DNA of 64,000 nt from Eremophila alpestris peregrina (taxonomy: Eukaryota > Chordata > Aves > Passeriformes > Alaudidae), in the NCBI GenBank assembly GCA_009792885.1, contig WMCF01000175.1:255840-319839 (forward strand). The letters run 5' to 3'. A program made the translations under genes and the position numbers. The notes under the pieces are model-generated. The model did not search any database. It was not told where the DNA came from and was given only the letters and a program-made list of their open reading frames with translations. Positions 48,260-57,947 of this stretch are shown here, one piece after another (the stretch's first letter is position 1; each line of letters starts with the position of its first letter).

Positions 48260-49861
48260 AGCTCTTTCATGATTCACCATTCTGAATAGTCCCTTGCCTT
48301 TAGCATGCTTGAATCTTTGAGCTTTCTTTGTGCCTGTATTTTTGGTGAAAATATAACCAAGAAATTTACCTTTCCATATATAGAGCACAGATCCACATAG
48401 TTGCTGTAGTTTCTGTCCTCCTCTTACTTATGTGGAAAACTAAACTCTTATTTAAATTTACTTTTACCCTTGGAAAACCCAGTTTGGCTGGGTTTTGAGG
48501 CCTTCTGAATTTATCTCTGGGGTTTTGAATCTCCAAGCCACTCCACAGCCTGACTGTTTTGCTGCATGGGGTCAATGCTGCTCCAGAACTGGAAGGGCCT
48601 GCCATGTTCCAGAAATGCAACCACATAATTATGGGGTGGCCACACTGAGAATGTTGCCCACACAGGGTGAAGCCACACTGCAAGACCAGAAACTCAGCTT
48701 GCAAAGAGGTCAAACCACTTAGGATGCCCAGAGGTTTCTGTGTTTTCTGGGAGAACAGGCTGTGGCACACAAGTTTAAGCAGTGCCATGCCAGAGGGGAG
48801 AGCACGTGGAGCACTCTCTCTCCATTAGGACATCATGGATGAGATCTCAATTCAGTCCTTTCTGCAGAAAGCAGTAGTTATATGTGTCATTCCTTTTCCA
48901 GTTCTCCCATTGCTAACCAAAATGTGGCATCAGCTGTGGAAAAACCCAGTGCTTTCCTTGTGAGAATAAACTGCTCCCTACTCACATGCCCAGAAGGTAA
49001 AAGACTGCCCAGAAGAGCAGAAAAGCCCACACTTCAAAAGGAGCAGCAGGGACCTGGCAGTGCTCCCACATTAAAGAGGTTTGGCACCGAGGATACAAAA
49101 GTGTGTCCCTGAATCAAGAATCACTCTGCTGGCATGGCTTTGCACTGGTGAGCTGGGATGTGATGCCAACTGAGAGAGAATCAGAGCCTGGGTTTCTGGA
49201 TGCCTCCATCCCACCCAGCAGCAGCAACAACGCAGCACTGCCTGCTCAGCACAGACACCAGCTGCTGCATGTGAGCCAGGGAAGTGCGGGGGGAAGAGGG
49301 ACACCCTCCTCGTGGGAAGCAAGGTGTTGAAGGAACTCCCAAAGGAAACGTGCTGCCACATCACCTCCCAGTGGGAAGGTGTGACCCAAAAGCAGGCTGC
49401 TCTAAGCCTGCCCCTCTGAGCCCCCTCTGAGCCTCCACCACACCCCGTCACCTCCCTGCTCCTCTCGGTGCCAGATCAGACTCCAGAGGCCACATCAGGG
49501 CCAGGACAGGGACACACTCACAGAGATGTGCTCAGCTGGGCTGCTGTGTGTGCCATGGCTGAGCCCAGCCACTGCCAGCCTGTTCCGTGTCTGCAGGGCT
49601 CATCTGCTTCACAATGATCAAGTTGGGGTGTCTGGAGGATGCAGGGAATTCGGGATCCTGTTGGCTTTGCTTTCTGCCCTCATGTTGGAACTCACTTGTT
49701 TAGGGAGAATAACTAAAACCAAATGAATTGAGGACATTCAGCTCGGGGCCACCTGGGTTAATGCAGACCTTGGTGGGGAGGTGACACCCAGGGTGTCCCC
49801 ACAGCAGCACTCCCATGTGTCTGACTTCCCTGCTGCCTCGGCTCTGTGAGGCTCAAAGGCT
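48260..49861. other. Non-genic stretch
   Basis: Unique sequence; the last about 130 bp might belong to the 5' side of the CR1 that follows. Confidence 0.5.
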
Positions 49862-50588
49862 GACAACAACTAACAAGAACAAGTGCAAGGTGCTGCCCCT
49901 GGATCAGGGCAACTCCCAGGACCAATCCAGGGGATGAGCAGCTGGGGCAGCCCTGGGAGAAGGAGCTGGGGGTGCTGGGGGTGAGAGCTGGGACCCAGAA
50001 CCCCCCCGTGCCCTGGGCTGAGCCCCAGCGTGGGCAGCAGGGGAGGGGGGATTCTGCCCCTCTGCCCCTGTGCTCAGGTGAGACCCCACCTGCAGAGCTG
50101 CCCCAGCCCTGGGCACAGCACAGGAGGGACCTGGAGCTGCTGCAGAGAGCCCAGGGGAGGCTCCAGGATGAGCAGAGGGATGGAGCAGCTCTGCTGGGAG
50201 GAAAGGCTGGGAGAGCTGGGGGTGTTCAGCCTGGAGAGGAGAAGCTTTGGGGTGACCCAGTTGTGGCCTTACAGGGCCTGGAGGGGCTCACAAGAAACAT
50301 GGAGAGAGACTCTTTCCAAGGGATGGAGTGACAAGGGGTAATGGCTTCCCAGAGGGCAGGGATGGGTGGGATATTGGGCAGGAATTGTTCCCTGGCAGGG
50401 TGGGCAGGCCCTGGCACAGGGTGCCCAGAGCAGCTGTGGCTGCCCCTGGATCCCTGGCAGTGCCCAAGGCCAGGCTGGACATTGGGGCTTGGAGCAGCCT
50501 GGGACAGTGGAAAGTGTCTCTGCCATGGCAGGACTTTGGTACTGGATGATCTTTAAGATCCCTTCCAACCCAAATAATTCAGTGATTC
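49862..50588 (+). mobile_element. CR1 LINE fragment, about 730 bp
   Basis: ACAAGTGCAAGGTGCTGCCC at the 5' side, CCAGCCCTGGGCACAGCACA, TTCAGCCTGGAGAGGAGAAG, and GATCCCTTCCAACCCAAATA with AGTGATTCC at the 3' end. Sense orientation; same subfamily as 3,217-3,744. The left limit is approximate. Confidence 0.9.
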
Positions 50589-53200
50589 CTCTCCTAAAAT
50601 CATGGCCACTCATCAGATAATAAGGAATGGCTGCCAGCCAGCAGAAAGAGATTCTTACTTAGAGATCTGTTCCTTGCCAGTGAAGGAATGATTTTGCATG
50701 AGAAGGAAACAGAACACAGAATTAGGGGCTGACACCTTTCCTCCCTGGACCATGCAATTACTGTATTTGGGTTTAAAAGCATTACACAGAGAGCTGAAAC
50801 CGTGCCTCACTTGTACAGGTGCAGGCAGTGAGTTCTGCACTGTGGGAATTACCCCAAGGCTCACCCTGGCAATGGCAGTATTTCCTTCATTCCTGGAAGG
50901 ACCAGCTAATAGCATTCACTCAGCTGGGGACACAGGAAAATTTGGGTTCTCTGCCCTTTCACTGCTAAGGAAATCCATTTCCATTAATGGCAATCACAGG
51001 CCACCAAAGCAGTGAGGAGCAGGAGGGTTTGTTTGTAAGAAAAAAGGTGCTGTCAGAAGAGGCTGGTGCATTAGCTTTCTCAGTTGCATTGTGAATAGAG
51101 CTTGGTTTGGAAATGGCTGCACCTCTACAGAAAATCCATAGATGAAGCAGAAACAAGGAAATTGTTCAGGACAGGACTATTTGATTGCACTGCAAGAGAA
51201 CACAAAAAATGCTGCTGTGGAAATGTGAGTCATGAACTAACCACCCTCAGCATCACCAGGACTGAAGATGGAAGGAAAAAGAACAATAAAGGAGAACAGA
51301 AGAGAGAACAATCTGCTGAAGTTGCATTTGGAACAGGCATGCTTGCAAATAGTTCTGGCCTCCAACTTAGATATAAAGAAGACACACGGACCAAAAAAAG
51401 AACATCACAATACTTGTGGAGGGTGAAAATGGCAATGTGGCTGTTGTGTAAATACCTTGTCCAGAGTTTTGGAACGTGAACTAGGGGTGTTGTGACTCCT
51501 CATAGAATGATATCTTATTGATAAGATTTTCCCTGTCCTAATAGAAAATATCCTGTGAAACCATTTAAAATATGTATCTGAACAATTTCATGGGGTAGAA
51601 CAGGATGTGATGATTTAATGTGATGTGAGAGGAGCAAGGAAGGGATCCCATGTGGGGTAACTGCCCTTGACAACTCAGAACACAGAAATCCCTTTCTGGA
51701 ACAGAAACTGGGATCACAAACCAGTTTTTATTTAATTACCTTTAAACTCCATGTTTTCAATCTCTAACAAAAAACTACTTGAGTTCTCTTTTTCTCCCTC
51801 ACACACAGCAGCTCATGTGCACACTACAATATGCAAAACATTATATGTAACATGCAAAATCTTTTCCTACTAAAACCAACTGCAGATTCCTTCCAGTGAA
51901 TAATTACACAGAAGATGGAATGGGTATTTTTCTTGGTACTTATAAAATACCCTCAATAGGTTTCAAAGCAACACTGTATGTAGTCTCATGCTGGTTTTGT
52001 TATAAAAGATGATATACTAGAAAGGATTTGTGGTAGATATGTCTAATATAAACTAAATGAGCCACAGGAAAGGGGCCAAGTGGCCCTGCACAGAGTCACT
52101 GGGAGACAGCTGAGTCACACTGCCCTGCTCTAACAGAGAGCACATAACTTCTCCCAGAAGCTTTAAACCCATATTCCCATATTTTCTTTTCCATTACACC
52201 ATTACAGGCTTTACCTACCCTGTTTTGAGCCTTAGCATACTCTTGCACTAACACTTCCTTTTGGATATTGAGGAGCTGGGAGAGAGGTGAGATACACACT
52301 TTCCAACAGAATTTCACTAGTGGACTAAACAGATCATGTAAATTTATTTATTCACTGAAAATTCTCAGCTGCAGAAGCAATAGCCTGAATATGCAGGCAG
52401 GGAGTAAAGTCTGTATAAAACACAGCCCTCCCCAGGATGTGCTGTGGGCCAAAAGCTCAGATAATTCTGTTTCCTTAGCTCCAAGCTGGTATCTATTCAG
52501 TAGTGAGGGTTTAGCTGAAAATGGCTATAATCAGCATGAGGATGTTTTGCTTATGCTTTTGCCCAAACTGTTTTATAACCTGATGTGTCACCACTGTGCT
52601 GCTCAGGCTTTTCCACAGGATGCCTCTTTTTATTCTTTGCTTTTTCTAAGCCTCTCTAAGCTTTTCTGGATAGGTCATTGCAATGCCGTCATTCCATGCT
52701 GCCAGCATTGCCAGCAGGGTGTGATTGAGTGTGTGCAGGGAGGGCTCCCAGCAATGGAGCCACGGGCAGGGGCTGAGCCCAGCAATGGCCCCTGCACAGG
52801 AGGCACAACTCCTGCCCTGGGCAGTGCCCGGCCCTGAGCACATTGTGCACACAGGCTCTGGGCTCTCCTCCCTGGGGCTGCTGCAGAGCTGTGTGCACAC
52901 AATGCTGTGCCCTGGGCTCTGCCATGGCCCTGCTGCAGCACGGAGCTGACACCAGCTGCACACTCAGCTCCCCTCAGCCTCACCCATCCAGGGATTCTGT
53001 GTTTATAACCAATACTGGTGGCTCTCTGGACACAGCTCCCAGCTCGAAGCATACCTGGCTGCAAACTTGATGCTCACATTTGTTTTTACACAGCTGCTTA
53101 TTTCTACCTGCTCTTGCTGGGAACAAAAAAAAAGCGAGTTAAAAGGAGTTGGACTCCTCTGAGGAGACTCAGGGGTTTCTTTATCGTGCCATAACTCCCT
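50589..53200. other. Non-genic stretch
   Basis: Unique sequence. 52.7-53.0 kb is GC- and GCTGCTGCA-rich but shows no exon signals. Confidence 0.55.
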
Positions 53201-53514
53201 GACAGGAGGGGACAGCCAGGGGGGGTCGGGCTCTGCTGCCAGGGAACAGGGACAGCACAAGGGCAAAGGGCCTCAGGCTGTGCCAGGGCAGGCTCAGCTT
53301 GGGCAGCAGCAGGAATTTGTGCATGGAAAGGGTGCTCAGGCCTTGGCAGGGGCTGCCCAGGGAGCTTTGGAGTGCCCATGGCTGGAGGTGTGCAAGGAAG
53401 GGCTGGAGGTGGCACTGAGTGCTCTGGGCTGGGGACAAGGTGGGGATGGGGCACAGCTGGGACTATGTGGGCTGAGAACACTTTTCTCACCTCAGTGACC
53501 CTGGGATTCTGTGG
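53201..53514 (+). mobile_element. GC-rich CR1 copy, 5'-truncated, sense
   Basis: Block from GGGACAGCCAGGGGGGGTCG to ATGGGGCACAGCTGGG is the exact reverse complement, as far as I can see, of 33.49-33.74 kb; it ends GTGACCCTGGGATTCTGTGG. Confidence 0.93.
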
Positions 53515-54239
53515 TTTGGTGATCTGTGTGTGTGTTCCTTCCAAGTCAGGAGATTCTATAGAAAAACCCACATGCCCCACACTGTCAACCCCTGCAGCAG
53601 CCACCTACAATCCCCTCACAGCATCACTACCTAGCTGGTTTTTAGCAAAGAAAGAGCCAAAAACACTTGAGAAAGAACCCTTCTTGGCTTTGGTCACCCA
53701 TTTTGGAGGACAAAGCAAATTCTGAGGGGAGCTGCAGTCTCCAGCAGTGTTCCTGGTTTCGGATTAATTTCTCCCATGAAGAAGCAACAAAGAAGAGATT
53801 GTACTAACTTTTAAAAAATCTTTCTACGCTAGAGCTTCTCTAATGATGGAGATATGCACATCATAGCTGAAGTTTTCACAGAGCTCTGAGAAACAGAGAG
53901 AGCTTTAAAGTTTACTTCCACATCCCCACTTGCCCCATTCCCAGCATGGCCAAGATCTAGGGTTTTGACTGAAGCAGTCTCGGACACTGATCACCACGAA
54001 AAAGGTTAGGTTGTCCTGAGCCCATCTGCTTCATGGGGTTTGCTCTGACTTTTATACATAACGTACCTTGTCTCTGCCTGTTTCCCTACTGCAGTCGGTC
54101 CAGTAGTTCTGCCTGTTTAGAGGAATTAAACCATTCCACTCGTGTCTGACTGTGTATTGACCTTTTTTTTTTTGTTTGTACTGAGCTCCGTGAAGTCAGT
54201 GAGGCTCCACAGAGGCAAAGCAGATGCGAAACTAGGTCA
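53515..54239. other. Region upstream of the MINPP1 CpG island
   Basis: AT-rich unique sequence with a T run at about 54,163-54,172; no recognised element. Confidence 0.6.
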
Positions 54240-54289
54240 GACAGCTGATGGCTCCCCCTCAGGGCTCCCGCCTGGGTACGAGTGTCCCG

Positions 54290-54525
54290 GGCCGGGGCGG
54301 ACAAAGCCGTGAGGGGACGGGAGGAACCGAGAGGGGTCGGGTGAAACTGTGATGGAGCGGGCGATACCGTGAGGAGCCGTGTTGAGGCAAGTAAAGCCGT
54401 GAAGAGGCGAATGAAGTGGTGAGGGGGCGGGCGGGCGGAGCTGTGAGGGGCCGTGAGGGGCCGGGAGGAGCCGGGCGGAGCCGGGCAGGGGCGGTCCCTG
54501 AGGCGGCTGAAGCCGTGAAGAGGCG
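54290..54525 (+). repeat. Degenerate GC-rich minisatellite in the MINPP1 promoter
   Basis: Roughly 20-22-bp imperfect units of the form AARCCGTGAGGRGSCGGG recur about nine times (AAGCCGTGAGGGG, AACTGTGATGGAGC, TACCGTGAGGAGCC, AAGCCGTGAAGAGGC, AGTGGTGAGGGGGC, AGCTGTGAGGGGCC and others). The array covers the likely core promoter and 5'UTR and ends about 45 bp before the start codon. Confidence 0.7.
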
Positions 54526-54568
54526 GCCGCGCTCCGCCTCTTCCTGCGGCAGCCGCGCAGCTGTAGCC

Positions 54569-55109
54569 ATGGCGCCTCGCCGGGAAGCCGGTTTGCTGCT
54601 GCTCCTCCTCGTACTGCCGCCGGCCAGCGCCGGGCTCAGCGGCTACTTCGGCACCAAGTCCCGCTACGAGGAGGTGAACCCGCACCTGGTGAGCGACCCG
54701 CTGTCGCTGGGTCCCGGGGCGGGTGGGTCGCTGCCCGCCTCCTGCACTCCGCTGCAGCTGCGCGCCGTGCTCCGGCACGGCACCCGCTACCCCACGGCCG
54801 GGCAGATCCGCCGGCTGGCCGAGCTGCACACGCGGCTGCTCCGCCGGGCCGCGGGGGCCGCCGATTGCCCCGCCGCCGCCGCCCTGGCCGACTGGCCCAT
54901 GTGGTACGAGGAGAGCCTGGACGGGCGGCTGGCGCCGCAGGGCCGGCGCGACATGGAGCAGCTGGCCCGGCGCATGGCCGCCCGCTTCCCCGCGCTCTTC
55001 GCCGCCCGCCGCCGCCTGGCGCTGGCCAGCAGCTCCAAGCACCGCTGCCTGCAGAGCGGGGCCGCCTTCCGCCGCGGGCTCGGGCCCACCCTCGACTTCG
55101 GCGGCGACG
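54569..55109 (+). CDS. MINPP1: MINPP1 exon 1 (coding part)
   Basis: Codes residues 1-180 plus the first base of codon 181. It holds the signal peptide, the LSGYFGTKSRYEEVNPHL family start region, the RHGTRYP active-site loop, the MWYEESLDG segment (111-119) and the SSSKHRC segment. The donor is GACG|GTGAGT at 55110. Very GC-rich, with long Ala/Arg-rich stretches (for example residues 91-107 and 140-150), as expected for a bird first exon in a CpG island. The 5'UTR start is not determined. Confidence 0.95.
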
Positions 55110-57947
55110 GTGAGTGCGCGACACCAGGGTCTTTCCTTGGGGGCTTTTCCTGAGGGGCTGAGGGATTCCCGGCTCTCCCAAACGGATGGAAGACTCCCGT
55201 GCCCTCCCTGAGGGCGCGCCAGGTGCTCTCTGGGGGTCTGCTCCCTGAGGGGTGAGGGACACCCGTGCCCTGAGTGAATGACTCCCGTGTCCTCCCTGAG
55301 GGACTGGGGCAGCCCTTGGCTTTCCCTGAGGGATTCACGGCCCTTCCAAAGCGGATGGGTGCCTCACACCCTCCCTGTGGGAGCTCTGTCCCTCTCCTTA
55401 GGGAGCCCTGTGCTTTGCCTGAGAACTCGATCCAACCCTGAGGAAGCACCGTGACCACCCTGGGGGGCTGGAAGAATCTCCCTGAGGGAAACCCGTGATG
55501 CTCCCAGAGGGGTTGGGACTGTCCCCTGTCCTTCCTGTGGTTGAGGGAAGGCACAAGCCCAGTCCCACATTCCCATGCCCAGGTTGAGGGGGACCCTGCA
55601 TCCCCTCCATGGGGACATGGCTGTGGTGGGCAGACTATCCCTTGGAGGCTGTCGTGGTGGCCACATGCTGGTACCCTTGGGGATGGTGGTGGTGCTCCCC
55701 CTGATACCCATGTTTGCTTTCAGAGGTGGAGGTTGAAGTTAACGACTCCCTGATGCGGTTCTTTGATCACTGTGACAAGTTTGTAGCCCTGGTGGAGGAG
55801 AATGACACGGCCATGTGCCAGGTGAACGCCTTCAAAGAGGGGCCTGAGATGAAGAAGGTCCTGGAGAAGGTGGCCAGTGCCTTGTGTATGCCAGTGGAGG
55901 AGCTCAATGCAGGTAAGGAATTCTTGTTACAGGTGGCTTCATCTCCAAGGCTGGCCAAGAACAACTTCCAAAACGTGTAGTTAGGTAGAGTAGGTAATTT
56001 AAAGTGGCTGTGACTTTGAGATGCAGTCTCTAATTAAGTGCATGAGACTATATGTCTGTGTTGGTGTTGCAGTAATGAATGATTGTTGGATAGTGGGCAG
56101 AAGAAGATGATGTTTGAAAACATCTTTCCTGTAGATGAAAACAGCTCTGGTTTTGGCGGGATTGGAGTGTTTTAACTTTGCTTTCTGGAGCAGATGTAGC
56201 TTTTGTGAAACCCCTTACAACTCAAGCACATAAATGACCTGAGGAAAAGCAGCCCTGTGTGTCTGTGTGGTAACTCAGCTTCCAGAACAGAGGTGCTGGG
56301 TTTCCCTGTGTGGTGAAGTGGTGGGAAAAGCCCCCCAAAATAAATGTTGCTGTTGGGATTGCAGCATTAGGGACATGCTGGAAACAAAGTTCAGCTGGTA
56401 CTGCTTTTACTCAGCTGCTGATGTGGAGGGGGAGTTGTCCAAGACCTCACACCTTCCCTGTGTTGACTCTTCTGACCTGATGGCTACACCATCATCTGAC
56501 ACCTATTGCACATCAGCAGATGGGCAGCATTTCATGTGAAATGCTCTTGTTTTCCCCTTGTAATGATGTAATGTGAAGAGCTTGCAGTCCAAAATTTGAA
56601 TGTTGCACAATAATTCTGTTAATAATTCTGTGTGTTTTTGATGCTCGGTCTTTGTCCTGCCAATTATTTGTTGGATTTAATTGTTTGCATTGCCAAACAG
56701 TAATTGCAGCTCATTTTAGAGGTAAATTGAGGAGAGAAAGTTGCTCCCTGTGTAGCAGTGCTTTATCTCTTGCTTGCTTGTTGGATTTATTGCAGATCTT
56801 GTTCAAGTGGCTTTTCTCACCTGCTCATACGAGCTGGCCATAAAAAATGTGACCTCCCCGTGGTGTTCACTCTTCAGTGAAGAAGATGCCAAGGTATGTG
56901 GGGCTTGGAGCAACCTGCTCTAGTGGGAAGTGTGGCAGGGGGTTGGGAATGAGCTGATCTTAAATGGCCTTCCACCACAAACCATTCTGTAGTGTGTGTT
57001 TTTCACAAAATAAAATAAAATTTTAGATAAAATTCACTCCAGAGTATATCAAATTGGGTCCTCCAGGGCCTCTAAGACTCTGTTTGGTTTTGGGGACTAT
57101 CAGCTCTTTAAACCAAATAAATGCCTCTTGACAAAACCCAGTAGAACCCAGATAAATGAGACAAGTAGTTATTCTTCTTCTTTTAAAACTCTTTGATGTA
57201 ACTTTTGGTGTTCAGTAAGGCTCCCCCAAGGCTCTTAAGGGAATTTGCACCCTTGGGAAAAGAGGAGACCTTTGCACAGGAAGGTGTTTGGCAGAAGGAT
57301 GGGTGGTTAGGAATAAAGTGATCTCCTGTCTAACAGGATCAGGGTCACCATGGGCTTTTGTTCAGTCTAGTCATAAATAATTCAGCAGGGAGGTGGGAAG
57401 TGACTTTGATGTCAGGAAAGGAGCAGAGAATGAGGAGAGCACCGTGTGCTCTTGCATAATTCCGAGGCACAGTTCTGTCTGCTGGAGATGTGTGCACATC
57501 TCTGGAACTTGAAAACAGACCAGCTGGGCTAAAGGTGTGGGATGGATTCTGGGGCAAGAATGATGAGCCAAAGGCCATATCAGGAGTGAAAAAGCAGTGG
57601 ATAGTGGTTGTCTCATGATGTGCAGCACCTCACCTGACTGTGATGGCTGCCAGATGCTGAATTTGGTTGCTCTTTGGTCTGATCAGTTGTCTGGTTTTAT
57701 GCTGGAGTGGTTCCAACTTTAAAGCTTTGATGTTTGGGGTTGTTTTTGTGTCATTGCTGCAGGCTGTGAGCTTTTTGGGGGCAGTAATAAAAACCTGTGA
57801 GCTCTAACTTTAGGTGCTGGAGTACCTGAATGACCTGAAGCAGTACTGGAAGAGGGGATATGGCTACGACATCAACAGTCGCTCCAGCTGCATCTTGTTC
57901 CAGGATATCTTCCAGCACTTGGACAAAGCAGTGGAAGAGAGCAAAAG
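54569..57947 (+). CDS. MINPP1: MINPP1, multiple inositol polyphosphate phosphatase 1, exons 1-4 (3' end outside window)
   Basis: Join 54569-55109, 55724-55912, 56796-56893, 57814-57947; all introns are GT-AG and the frame stays open for 962 nt (320 codons plus 2 nt). The protein starts with a hydrophobic signal peptide (residues about 8-22). The histidine-acid-phosphatase signature RHGTRYP is at 69-75, with His70 expected to form the phosphohistidine intermediate, and SSSKHRC is at 154-160. Family knowledge: MINPP1 is a secretory-pathway/ER enzyme that removes phosphates from inositol hexakis- and pentakisphosphate and 2,3-bisphosphoglycerate; the chicken homologue is known as HiPER1. Possible N-glycosylation sequons are at Asn187, Asn207 and Asn261. 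Human MINPP1 is 487 aa in five exons, so the missing part should be the last exon with the C-terminal HAE catalytic motif and the ER-retention tail. The ATG at 54569 is chosen for its GCCATGG context and the signal peptide that follows; the open frame upstream (from 54416) has neither. Confidence 0.95.
55110..55723 (+). other. MINPP1 intron 1, with degenerate CCCTGAGGG repeat
   Basis: 614-bp GT-AG intron. From about 55,135 to 55,515 the motif CCCTGAGGG and variants (TCCTGAGGGGCTGAGGG, CCCTGAGGGATTC, CCCTGAGGGCGC) recurs about ten times next to CCCGTG or CTCCCGTG. It reads as an eroded minisatellite with units of about 20-45 bp. No exon is seen inside. Confidence 0.75.
55724..55912 (+). CDS. 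MINPP1: MINPP1 exon 2
   Basis: 189 nt, entering and leaving in phase 1, residues 181-243. The acceptor is TTTGCTTTCAG and the donor GCAG|GTAAGG. The core NDSLMRFFDHCDKF is a typical MINPP1 segment. It begins with an EVEVEV run just before the conserved part. Two NxS/T sequons (Asn187, Asn207) lie here. Confidence 0.95.
55913..56795 (+). other. MINPP1 intron 2
   Basis: 883-bp GT-AG intron, ordinary composition, no recognised repeat or RNA gene. Confidence 0.85.
56796..56893 (+). CDS. MINPP1: MINPP1 exon 3
   Basis: 98 nt, phase 1 in and phase 0 out, residues 244-276. The acceptor is TTTATTGCAG and the donor CCAAG|GTATGT. Encodes the DLVQVAFLTCSYELAIKNVT region and a WC pair typical of the family. 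A CR1 fragment starts only a few bases after the donor. Confidence 0.94.
56894..57813 (+). other. MINPP1 intron 3
   Basis: 920-bp GT-AG intron. Its first 100 bp contain a short CR1 3' fragment; the rest has no recognised element. Confidence 0.85.
56899..56992 (+). mobile_element. CR1 LINE 3' fragment in MINPP1 intron 3
   Basis: Starts with GGGGCTTGGAGCAACCTGCT a few bases after the exon 3 donor and ends TGGCCTTCCACCACAAACCATTCTGTA, the CR1 3' terminus in sense orientation, with an internal deletion. Diverged, so relatively old. Confidence 0.8.
57814..57947 (+). CDS. MINPP1: MINPP1 exon 4
   Basis: 134 nt, phase 0 in and phase 2 out, residues 277-320 plus AG of codon 321. The acceptor is TCTAACTTTAG and the donor AAAAG|GTAAAT. 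Encodes the strongly conserved YWKRGYGYDINSRSSC block followed by FQDIFQHLDKAVEESK. No further MINPP1 exon is recognisable up to base 64,000. Confidence 0.95.

Larger units (their letters stand above)
54240..55140 (+). promoter_or_regulatory. MINPP1: CpG island and promoter region of MINPP1
   Basis: From about 54,240 the base composition changes abruptly from AT-rich flank to CpG-dense sequence that continues through exon 1 to the start of intron 1. GC-box-like GGGGGCGGGCGGGCGG is at about 54,422-54,437 and AGGGGCGG at about 54,486. No TATA box is seen close to the ATG, which fits a broad CpG-island promoter. The transcription start cannot be fixed from sequence alone. Confidence 0.8.

Noticed and set aside
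49972..50620. Frames of 84-119 codons at 50 kb
   Set aside because: They are frames of a sense CR1 fragment with broken reading frame.
54086..55042. 318-codon minus-strand frame antisense to MINPP1 exon 1
   Set aside because: Shadow of the GC-rich exon and promoter repeat; Arg/Pro/Ala-rich, no homology or start-site signals.
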